From an uncultured Oscillospiraceae bacterium (GTDB lineage Bacteria > Bacillota > Clostridia > Oscillospirales > Acutalibacteraceae), in the NCBI GenBank assembly GCA_900540535.1, contig UQGM01000037.1, positions 1-22,885 on the forward strand: a stretch of DNA of 22,885 bases. The letters run 5' to 3'. The position numbers were made by a program, and so were the translations under genes. The notes beneath the pieces are model-generated. The model had not been told where the DNA came from. It searched no databases and saw only the letters and a program-made list of their open reading frames with translations. Shown one piece after another: positions 1-7,315 of the stretch. How positions within the stretch are numbered: position 1 is the stretch's first letter; every line of letters starts with the position of its first letter.

Positions 1-53
1 GCAGCGGTCTCCAAAACCGCGTGCCGAGGGTTCAAGTCCTTCTGCCCCTGCCA
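1..53 (+). tRNA. tRNA-Trp (CCA anticodon), 3' part only
   Basis: The window opens inside a tRNA. The anticodon stem pairs 4-8 with 16-20 around a seven-base loop (9-15) whose anticodon, at 11-13, is CCA, giving tryptophan. The T arm pairs 26-30 with 38-42 around a TTCAAGT loop. The acceptor strand is 43-49, the discriminator base is G50, and the CCA end (51-53) is encoded. The D arm and 5' acceptor strand lie left of the window. A terminator follows at once. Confidence 0.93.
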
Positions 54-60
54 AACAAAA

Positions 61-84
61 AGCACCGATTATTCGGTGCTTTTA
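61..84 (+). terminator. Rho-independent terminator of tRNA-Trp
   Basis: An eight-base-pair hairpin (61-68 with 73-80, loop TTAT) is followed by a T run, eight bases after the tRNA CCA end. It ends the tRNA transcript. The stretch 85-178 shows no gene. Confidence 0.85.
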
Positions 85-178
85 CTTTTACACGTTTAAA
101 TTATTTGGATGGTGTGAAACATCCGGGCATATTATTTAAATATGTATGCTGTTAAGTAAATGAGATGTATGCATATAA

Positions 179-205
179 AAAAGCGTCGGTAATCCGACGC
201 TTTTT
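179..205. terminator. Bidirectional terminator behind the PL8 lyase
   Basis: A GC-rich stem (183-189 with 194-200, loop TAAT) is flanked by an A run on the left and a T run on the right, so it can work in both directions. On the minus strand it lies about 40 bases after the stop of the polysaccharide lyase gene and is its natural terminator. Confidence 0.85.
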
Positions 206-244
206 ATGTTAAATTTAATATCAGTTTAAAATATCAAAATAAAC

Positions 245-2386
245 TCATAAATCACATTTTACAGTTTTGCCTGCATATTTATCTCTTCCGGAAAAGAGTT
301 TGGCTTTCACTGATTTTTTGTTGTCGTTCTTCTCTATTGTCACATTGATTTTTGAAACAGTCTGATCAGGATTTGAGATATAAAGGCTGCTTTCAGTTAA
401 AATTATTGAGCAGGGCTTATCGACGGTGATTTTAATGCTGTCCATTTCGAGAGTGCCGGCTTTAAAGAATACCCCGTAAACAGTTTCACTGTCTGCAAGT
501 TTAACTGCATGAATATCAGTTTCGCTGACTGTTTTGATGTTTTCCGTATTATAATTCTTTAACTCATCAGCTGAATTTATTCCCGGCAGCAGCACATATT
601 TATATGCTTCACCTGATGGTTTTATACCGTGATTAATAGTAAGGGTAAACACTTCTTTTTCTATTAAATCCTTGTTTGATGAGCTGGTGTTTATATCAGT
701 CCATTTGCCTTGCTGAATCTGTTTGTTGACAGAAATTTTATTGTCATCAAGGAATGCATAACCGACTTTATCATGGTATATGCCTTTGTATCCGGTGAGA
801 TCAGCTTTGCCGTTTTCAATGGTTTTGAGATTTCCATTTTTGTCTATGGCTATTGCATTTTCATCTGAAAGGCATTGATTGAGTGTAGTCATGATTTCAT
901 TGGAATTTGAGGAATTAATGCCGGTTCCGATGCAGATTATCATGTTGTCAATCATGAAATATGATTTGTTTGCACTGGTATTAACTGAAAAATCCTTGTC
1001 ATTATATGCATATGCAGATATACCGCATTTACCGTCAGAAACACCGCCGGAAAATGCACCCGAACCATAGGTTCCCCATTCCTGAGGCAGGGGAATATCT
1101 TTTACATGAGGCGTTGTAGTTCCCGGAATAAGTGAAAAATCCCAAACAGGGAAGATGTTATAGTATTCATCGCCGTCTACATATATTGAATAAGCTCCGT
1201 CGGCAAGGAAATATCCTTTGAGATTTTCTTTGTTGCCGTTTTCGTTTCTGTATGTTCTGTTTGAAACAGTGCGAACATCAAAGGTAAAGTCGGGCACAGT
1301 GTGAAGAGTGTAATCGGAACGCCAGTAATGTGTGTTTTTCTGTTCTACAAGATAATCGGGAGATTTTGTTCCGTTTAAGCGATCAATAACTGTATCGTAC
1401 AGCTCGGAATTTTCCTCGTCTATGATTTTGAGCTTTTCATAAAGTGTTATGTCTCCAGAAAAATCGAGGGAATCTTCACGGGAGAGGCTTCTTCCTCCGG
1501 TGTTGTAAAGTCTGTATTTTCCTCTGCCGACTCTTATGTATGTTTCGTTGATAAATCCTCTTACAAGGTCAATTGCCTCCTGCGGCATTGCATATTTTGT
1601 ATCTGCCGTAGCGGCGGCGATTGCGGCAACTGCGTTGATAATTGAGTTTCCGTAACCGGTAATGTAGAGCTGCGGACCGTGCTGCTGATATGAGTTATCG
1701 TACTGGAAACCTTCTTTTTTAGTATATTCAAGGGTAGAGTATGCCTGCTTTGCAGCAAATGAAATAAGACTTTCGTCGCCTGTAAGAGCTCCTCTGTAAA
1801 CATAGTGGAGAGCTATATCCGCTTTGTTGGCGCCTGTCCACTTTTTGGGATTTCCGCCGGTTTCTTTCATTCTTTCCAAAATAGCATTTTCTATTTCTTC
1901 AGGTACTTTTTCCTCACCAAAACGCATTAGAACTAAAATGCATCCGAGCTTTTGAGGGGATGAAATTTCCTGCATATACCAGTTGGTACTGGTTGGATTT
2001 GCATTTTGCCAAAAGTTCAGACAGTTTATTATTTTGGTATAGGCTTCGTGGTTTTTGTAAAATTTTCCCTTTGGATTTACATAGGAAATGCATAAATTTT
2101 TAATGTTAACAAGATGCCCATCCGGTTTCCAGTTTGTCTGTTCATGGGACTGATAGTCTATATCTGCAAAGCTTCCGTCACTTTGAATTTCTTCAAAAGC
2201 TTTTGCGGCCTTTTGGTTTATTTCGTAAATATTCAGGTTTGCAATTGTCATTTCATAGTTGTAGCTTTGAGAAAGAACATTTTTGCAAAGCTGTGAATCG
2301 GGGTTTTTACCGCAGCCGGTAAAAAGAGAAGCAAAAGTTACGCTTGAAATGAGAAGTAAAGCTGTGAGCTTTTTAGACAGATTCAT
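245..2386 (-). CDS. Polysaccharide lyase family 8 lipoprotein
   Basis: The 713-residue product is an exported polysaccharide lyase of family PL8 (hyaluronate/chondroitin AC/xanthan lyase fold). These enzymes cleave uronic-acid glycans by beta-elimination. The N-terminus has KK, a hydrophobic stretch and a lipobox ending at Cys25 (LFTGC), so it is probably surface-anchored. The alpha/alpha-toroid domain carries the family signatures: NWY at 135-137, TGAN with Asn187, His236 and Tyr245 (the same 9-residue spacing as the known His/Tyr catalytic pair), and GGRSLSR with Arg299/Arg303. The C-terminal half is the expected beta-sandwich. The start is chosen for the GAGGTAAG ribosome binding site just upstream and the signal peptide. 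The gene is separated from the mannosidase remnant by a terminator, so it is probably transcribed alone. Family membership is firm; whether the substrate is hyaluronan, chondroitin or a xanthan-like glycan cannot be read from the sequence. Confidence 0.92.
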   Translation of the reverse strand: MNLSKKLTALLLISSVTFASLFTGCGKNPDSQLCKNVLSQSYNYEMTIANLNIYEINQKAAKAFEEIQSDGSFADIDYQSHEQTNWKPDGHLVNIKNLCISYVNPKGKFYKNHEAYTKIINCLNFWQNANPTSTNWYMQEISSPQKLGCILVLMRFGEEKVPEEIENAILERMKETGGNPKKWTGANKADIALHYVYRGALTGDESLISFAAKQAYSTLEYTKKEGFQYDNSYQQHGPQLYITGYGNSIINAVAAIAAATADTKYAMPQEAIDLVRGFINETYIRVGRGKYRLYNTGGRSLSREDSLDFSGDITLYEKLKIIDEENSELYDTVIDRLNGTKSPDYLVEQKNTHYWRSDYTLHTVPDFTFDVRTVSNRTYRNENGNKENLKGYFLADGAYSIYVDGDEYYNIFPVWDFSLIPGTTTPHVKDIPLPQEWGTYGSGAFSGGVSDGKCGISAYAYNDKDFSVNTSANKSYFMIDNMIICIGTGINSSNSNEIMTTLNQCLSDENAIAIDKNGNLKTIENGKADLTGYKGIYHDKVGYAFLDDNKISVNKQIQQGKWTDINTSSSNKDLIEKEVFTLTINHGIKPSGEAYKYVLLPGINSADELKNYNTENIKTVSETDIHAVKLADSETVYGVFFKAGTLEMDSIKITVDKPCSIILTESSLYISNPDQTVSKINVTIEKNDNKKSVKAKLFSGRDKYAGKTVKCDL

Positions 2387-2410
2387 TTTTCTTACCTCAT
2401 ATATTTATAT

Positions 2411-2428
2411 TTGATATTATTATATCAA
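2411..2428 (-). promoter_or_regulatory. Palindrome over the probable -10 of the PL8 gene
   Basis: TTGATAT and ATATCAA form a perfect inverted repeat with a four-base centre. Read on the minus strand it contains TATAAT (2424-2419), about 33 bases upstream of the lyase start codon. No good -35 is seen. TTGATAT recurs at 2485-2491. The overlap of palindrome and -10 suggests an operator, but AT-rich palindromes can occur by chance. Confidence 0.4.
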
Positions 2429-2532
2429 TGAGGATTGTAGATTTATATTAAATTTTTGCCTAAAAATGATGTGTTTTAGTTAATTTGATATTTAACTTCG
2501 GGGATTTGGCCTTTATAAATTAATTACCCAAT

Positions 2533-2582
2533 AAAAAATACAGCAGAACTTTGCGAATAAACAAAGCCTGCTGTATTTTTTT
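2533..2582. terminator. Bidirectional terminator between mannosidase remnant and PL8 gene
   Basis: An A run and CAGCAG (41-46 of the 2500s) pair with CTGCTG and a T run; an inner helix CTTTG/CAAAG closes an eight-base loop. Both flanks suit termination in either direction. On the minus strand it lies about 25 bases after the stop of the mannosidase reading frame. Confidence 0.85.
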
Positions 2583-2606
2583 AAAATTGCAGTTTTAAAA
2601 GGTCGC

Positions 2607-5188
2607 TTATTTACGGATGAATCTGATATTGATAAGCTCAAAGGGCTTGAGAGTGATTTTGCTGTCGGACATATCTCCGATTTTTTCCTCAAGGATGTTT
2701 ACAATACTGTGAGGAATATATTCGCTCAATGAGATATTTGCAGTCTGCATTTCATTGCTGCTGTTATAAAAACGCAGTATAAGACCGTTTTTATCAATGG
2801 GTGATTTAACTGTTTCAAGAACAATGTTTTCATTGTCGCTTGTGTAATCGGGGAGCAGAGCCTTGTCTCTTTCACCCTGCACTTCAACGAGGGGGTTATT
2901 AAACAGATAGGCCTGTTTGTATGTTTCCGAGCCGAGTTTTCCGCTGTGTGGGAAAAGTGCAAGTCTTATTTTATGCTGTCCCTGATCCACATTCTTGCCG
3001 GGACCTCCAAGGGGGCTTCTGATAAGATTGACATCAATAACGCTACCCTTACAGCGGAATCCGTATTTGCAGTCGTTGATAACTGAAATACCCATATTGT
3101 TATCTGAGAGATCTGCGAATTTCTGACCTGAAACCTCAAACTGAGCTTTTTCAGCAGGTGTATTTTCCGTAGTTTTTCTTTCAATGTGGCCAAACTGGAT
3201 GTTGAAGCTGCACTTGTCTGATTTAATGCATGTGGGGAAAGCAACTCTCAGCATGCGATTTTTCTGACAGCAGTCAATGTCAATATCAAATACCGCCATT
3301 GGACTGCTGTCAGTAATTGTAATTTTTTCATTGATAGTAGTTTTGCCGATTTTAAAGGAGATTTTTGCGTAAGCTTCCGGACCGTCCTTGCCTGTGCTGA
3401 ATGATGTGCATACGGCGTTCTTTTTGATTTTGTAATAGCTGTGGGGCTGAATATCCCAGCAGTCACCGATATCATGGTAAACTGAGAAAACACCCATAGG
3501 CTTTTTGTGGTCTGTAAACTCTTTTTTCAGGAGTTTGTCGTAATAGGAAACAATTACTCCGTTTTTAAACTGAATTTTTACACGGTCGTTTTCAATGGAA
3601 TTGTGAGCAGCCTCAGCGGAGAATGTTTTTATTTCTTCTCCGTCAGATACTTTCCGGCATCCCATAGGAGGAACGGTAAGTTTAATCCAGTTGTTGCCGT
3701 TTTTAACGGAAGTTTCGCAAGGGTAGGAGTTAAAATTACATAAAACTTTGTCCGATGTAAGCTTTGCTGATAAATACATTATAGCGTCTGTGAGCTTTTT
3801 ATATATTACTTCATATCTTGCAACGCTCTCTTCGTAAACTCTGTTTATTGAAGAACCGGGAAGAATGTCGTGGAATTGATACAGTAAAATTTCTTTCCAG
3901 ATTTCGTCAAGGTCCTCGGAGGGGATAGGGGGATTGATGTCATTCTTTTCTGCCATGCAGAGAAGATATTCATAGTTTTTCAGAGCGAATTCACATTTGC
4001 GGTTAAATTTTTTGTTTTTTGACTGAGTGGTATAAGTTCCTCTGTGTTTTTCGAGATAAAGCTCGCCTCTGTATGTGGGATAGGGGGTTATTTTGTCATC
4101 GGCTTTTTTAAAGAAATCGAGAGCTTTTTCCGGTTTTACTCTTGGTACTGATTTTAAATCTCTGTAACGGTGGAGGCGTTCAATGTGTTCAAAGCCGGGG
4201 CCTGCTCCGCCATCGCCTATTCCGTAGAGAATAATTGATTTGTTGGAGATTTTGCGCTCCTGAAAATTCTTTTCACCGAAAATTATTCTGTCAGCACGGC
4301 AGGGGCTGTTATATGTATCTTCAGGCAGCATATGGGCGAACACCTCGCTGCCATCAAGCCCCTGCCATTTGAAAGTGTGATATGGGAATTTAGTAACGGT
4401 GTTCCAGCTCATTTTTTGAGTGAGAAAATAGGGGACGTCAGCAAGCTTCATTACCTGAGGAATACATGCTGAATAACCAAAGCTGTCGGGACCCCAGAAG
4501 ATTTTCATATCCTGACCGAATTCGTCTCTGAAAAATCTTTTTCCGTAATAGAACTGTCTTATCATGCTTTCGCCGCTTATGAGGTTGCTGTCCATTTCAA
4601 CCCATGTAGCGCCCTGTACATCCCAGTGAGGAGTTTTGGCAAGTTCGAGAACTTTATCGTAAACTGATGGTAACTCTCTTTGACCCATTGATACAGCTGC
4701 GCCTGAGAAGCTCCGAAAATGTAATCGTCATATCTGTTAATATTAGTGAACTGATTAGTAAAGGTTCTTGCGGCTTTTCTTTTGCTTTCTCTTATAGGCC
4801 AAAGCCATGCAAGGTCAAGATGTGCATGACCTACTGCACTGTATTCAAAAACATTATCGCCGTTATTTTTGGTTTCAAGAACGGGCTGAAGTATGTTTCT
4901 GCATTCTGACGCTGTTTTTTCGGTTATTTCCTTTGTCTTTGGAAGCACATGCTTTACAGCGTCCAAAATTACTTTTTTAAATTCCTTGTCATCGCTGCTT
5001 TCATATACATAGCAAAGGGTTTCAAGGTCATAGCTGAGAGCTCTTATTTCCTTATTTTCCCTGGCTATACACAACTGACTGAAACGTGATTCTTTTTTCA
5101 TGTTGCCGAAAAGATCGTTGGCTCCTGCGTCAATCCAGAAATCAACTGTTCTGCCGTCAGTAAGATTGTTGTTTAAAACAACCCTTTT
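2607..5188 (-). pseudogene. Decayed GH38 alpha-mannosidase (frameshift and lost 5' end)
   Basis: Two overlapping minus-strand frames together encode most of a family GH38 alpha-mannosidase, a zinc-dependent retaining enzyme that removes alpha-linked mannose. The upstream frame (5101-4577) has the metal motif HAHLD (His94, Asp96 from the ATG at 5101), then GASQAQLYQWVKE. The downstream frame (4688-2607) continues with WGPDSFG (nucleophile Asp68 counted from 4688) and QFHDILPGSS (zinc ligand His273). The alignment jumps frame at about 4670-4680; one extra base in the run read on the minus strand as TACCATC would restore it. The 29 codons upstream of 5101 are open and coding-like (FWIDAGANDLFG) but end at a TAG (5189-5191). 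No start codon with a ribosome binding site is found, and about 190 N-terminal residues expected for roughly 1,000-residue relatives are missing. No signal peptide is visible. Family is certain; a true pseudogene is likely, though a sequencing error could explain the internal frameshift. Confidence 0.85.
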
Positions 5189-5353
5189 CTAAAATGTTGT
5201 CAATATATTTTGCAGTATTTATAAAAAAACACAATCCTATAGATTATTTTAATCAAATTCGTGCAATTATGGTGCCGAAATATTAAATTTCATTCCGATA
5301 TAAAATTATTCTGAAAATGTCAATTAATGTTATTAAAAATGCCTTTTTTGATA

Positions 5354-5382
5354 TTCTTTAAGCATGTGCCCTGTGATATAAT
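5354..5382 (+). promoter_or_regulatory. Extended -10 promoter for the GH36-to-UroD operon
   Basis: TGATATAAT (5374-5382) is a perfect -10 (TATAAT 5377-5382) with the upstream TG extension. The -35 at the 17-base position is only TTCTTT (5354-5359), as is usual with extended -10 promoters. It lies in the 270-base intergenic region (5189-5459) between the divergent mannosidase remnant and GH36 gene. On the minus strand the same region has a TTGACA (5323-5318) that may be a leftover -35 of the mannosidase gene. Confidence 0.6.
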
Positions 5383-5439
5383 TAAACCCAATTAAAAATT
5401 ATGTGTTGATAAAGCTTATAAGGAGTCGAACGTAAAATA

Positions 5440-5463
5440 ATGCATTCAAGAAAGATGGGATGA
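5440..5463 (+). other. Seven-codon upstream reading frame overlapping the GH36 start
   Basis: ATG at 5440 opens a frame MHSRKMG that ends at TGA 5461-5463, overlapping the GH36 start codon (5460) in an ATGA arrangement. The only clear Shine-Dalgarno, AAGGAG at 5420-5425, lies upstream of this small frame (14-base spacing) rather than close to the GH36 ATG. It may be a translational-coupling leader, or the original GH36 N-terminus put out of frame by one base. Confidence 0.35.
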
Positions 5464-7202
5464 ACGTGAACGGAAAAATTGTAAATCTCAGCAGGGACCC
5501 TGAAATTTATGTGGAGGAATTTAAAAAGGACGGGGAATATTTTGCAAAAATTGTAAATTCATCTAATGTTCCAATAAAGGTAAAGGAAGCCGTTGTTTAC
5601 GAAAAAGATATATCTGAACTTGGATTTTCAAAGGAAGCAATGGTTTACTGTGAGGGGTATCAGAAGCTTGCTTCTACATACGTAAAGCTTAGTGATATAT
5701 CGGAAAATCTCGGCAGTATGGATAAGGATCATTATAAGCTGCCCCAGACAAAGGGATTTTTTATAGGCTATAACTATGTGTGGTTTTCGGAAAAAGGCAG
5801 AATCTGGCTTCTCGGAGCTTCCAGTTGCCGGAGCTATACTTCTGAGATAAGAATAAATCAGGAAAAACTTCAGCTTGTTCAGATAATCGAGGGAAGAGAG
5901 ATTCAGGCGAATGCATCCCTTGATATTGAAAGTTATGTTGTAATAGAGGGAACAGATAAAAACAGAGTTTTGGAAAAATTTGCATCTTGTCTTATTGCTA
6001 ATCATCCCACAATACCGTTCAGAGAAGTACCGGACGGCTGGTGCAGCTGGTATTGTTACGGACCGAAGGTGACTCAGGATGCAATTATGGAAAACATGGC
6101 GGTTATAAAGAGAAAATATCCTGCCCTTAAATATATCCAAATTGATGACGGATATCAGCCTCATATGGGCGACTGGCTTTTGCAGACAAAGAAATTTCCT
6201 AAGAAGATGAAAGATATTTGTCTTGAAATAAAAGAAGCGGGCTGCGAACCTGCAATATGGGTTGCTCCTTTTATTGCATCGGAGGAAAGCGAACTTTTAA
6301 AGGAACATCCGGATTGGTTTATAAAGGATAAAAACGGTAAGCCGCTTTGTACTGCCGATGTAACTTTTAAGGGATGGCGTGATGCTCCCTGGTATTTTCT
6401 CGATCCCACTCATCCGGAAGCGATTAAATATCTTAAGCACGTTTTCTCTGTGATGAAAAACGAGTGGAAGGTGGATTACTTTAAACTTGATGCAAACGCA
6501 TGGGGAGCTCTTCCCTTTGGTGTCCGCTTTAAAAAGGATGTAACAAGTGTTAAAGCTTATAGAATGGGAATGGAAGCTATTTGGGAAGCCTGCGGACCTG
6601 ATACATATATGCTCGGCTGCAATGCTCCCATGTGGCCTTCTATAGGCGCTGTAAACGGTATGAGAGTAACGGCGGATATTGACCGCAATATCGGTACTGT
6701 AAAGAGCCTTGCAAGTCAGTGTTTTCACAGGAACTGGATGCATAACCGTCTTTGGATTAATGATCCTGATTGTCTTGTTCAGACGGATATTGTCACCGGA
6801 CTTAAATCAAAGCTTCCGTTTTTCAGAAATGTAAGGAGAAAACGTTCTCGTGAAGCAATGTATCGTTACGCAGCGGCTTTTGTAAGGGCAAGCGGAGGAA
6901 TGGTCTTAAGCGGAGACAGACTTTGTACATTAAACGCTTACGATGATAAAATCATGGATAAAATTCTTTCAGCGCCGAGAATTGCTGCCGAATTTAATGA
7001 GGATTACTCAGTAGGTATTACTGATACAGATTCCGGCAGAGAATATTTTCTTTTTAACTCTTCAAAACATCCACGCAAATTTACTTTTTCAGTGGCGGGA
7101 GAAATCATAAATCAGTTTACTGACGAAAAATCATTTGCGGATGGAGAGTATATCGTCACAGTGGCGGCGAATGATGCTGCATGGTTTGCAATAGATAAAT
7201 AA
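5460..7202 (+). CDS. GH36-family alpha-galactosidase-like glycosidase
   Basis: The 580-residue protein is a cytoplasmic (no signal peptide) clan GH-D retaining glycosidase of family GH36, which typically removes terminal alpha-galactose. A short N-terminal beta-rich domain (about 1-185) is followed by the TIM barrel: GWCSWYCY (193-200), YIQIDDGYQ (225-233), and DYFKLDAN with the nucleophile Asp344. LGCNAP (385-390) and RVTAD, with the probable acid/base Asp406, follow. It is shorter than the roughly 700-residue classical GH36 enzymes, mainly in the N-terminal domain. The start at 5460 has no good ribosome binding site of its own and overlaps a mini frame. It is the first gene of the plus-strand glycan operon. 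Family is confident; specificity for galactose rather than N-acetylgalactosamine or another alpha-sugar is inferred. Confidence 0.87.
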   Translation: MNVNGKIVNLSRDPEIYVEEFKKDGEYFAKIVNSSNVPIKVKEAVVYEKDISELGFSKEAMVYCEGYQKLASTYVKLSDISENLGSMDKDHYKLPQTKGFFIGYNYVWFSEKGRIWLLGASSCRSYTSEIRINQEKLQLVQIIEGREIQANASLDIESYVVIEGTDKNRVLEKFASCLIANHPTIPFREVPDGWCSWYCYGPKVTQDAIMENMAVIKRKYPALKYIQIDDGYQPHMGDWLLQTKKFPKKMKDICLEIKEAGCEPAIWVAPFIASEESELLKEHPDWFIKDKNGKPLCTADVTFKGWRDAPWYFLDPTHPEAIKYLKHVFSVMKNEWKVDYFKLDANAWGALPFGVRFKKDVTSVKAYRMGMEAIWEACGPDTYMLGCNAPMWPSIGAVNGMRVTADIDRNIGTVKSLASQCFHRNWMHNRLWINDPDCLVQTDIVTGLKSKLPFFRNVRRKRSREAMYRYAAAFVRASGGMVLSGDRLCTLNAYDDKIMDKILSAPRIAAEFNEDYSVGITDTDSGREYFLFNSSKHPRKFTFSVAGEIINQFTDEKSFADGEYIVTVAANDAAWFAIDK

Positions 7203-7252
7203 TGCAAGTAATAACTGTGATTTATTCATCTGTTTTTGTATTTTCGGGAAGT

Positions 7253-7258
7253 TATAAT
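7253..7258 (+). promoter_or_regulatory. Possible -10 box upstream of the beta-helix gene
   Basis: A TATAAT hexamer lies 57 bases upstream of the chosen start in the gap after GH36. No good -35 is seen at the right spacing, so this may be a weak internal promoter or chance. Confidence 0.25.
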
Positions 7259-7315
7259 TTTTAAAATAAACAGACAAATATTTCAATGGATGATTTTAAA
7301 GAAAGCGGTGTTTTT

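Noticed and set aside
1..53. tRNA-Trp as the attachment site of the mobile element
   Set aside because: The element boundary lies about 22 kb away, and no copy of the tRNA 3' end is seen near 22.0-22.1 kb.
4660..4690. Programmed ribosomal frameshift in the mannosidase
   Set aside because: No X-XXY-YYZ slippery sequence or downstream pseudoknot is evident, and the gene also lacks its 5' end.
5628..6164. 178-codon minus-strand frame inside GH36
   Set aside because: The plus-strand frame has clear GH36 motifs throughout; the antisense product has no recognisable features.
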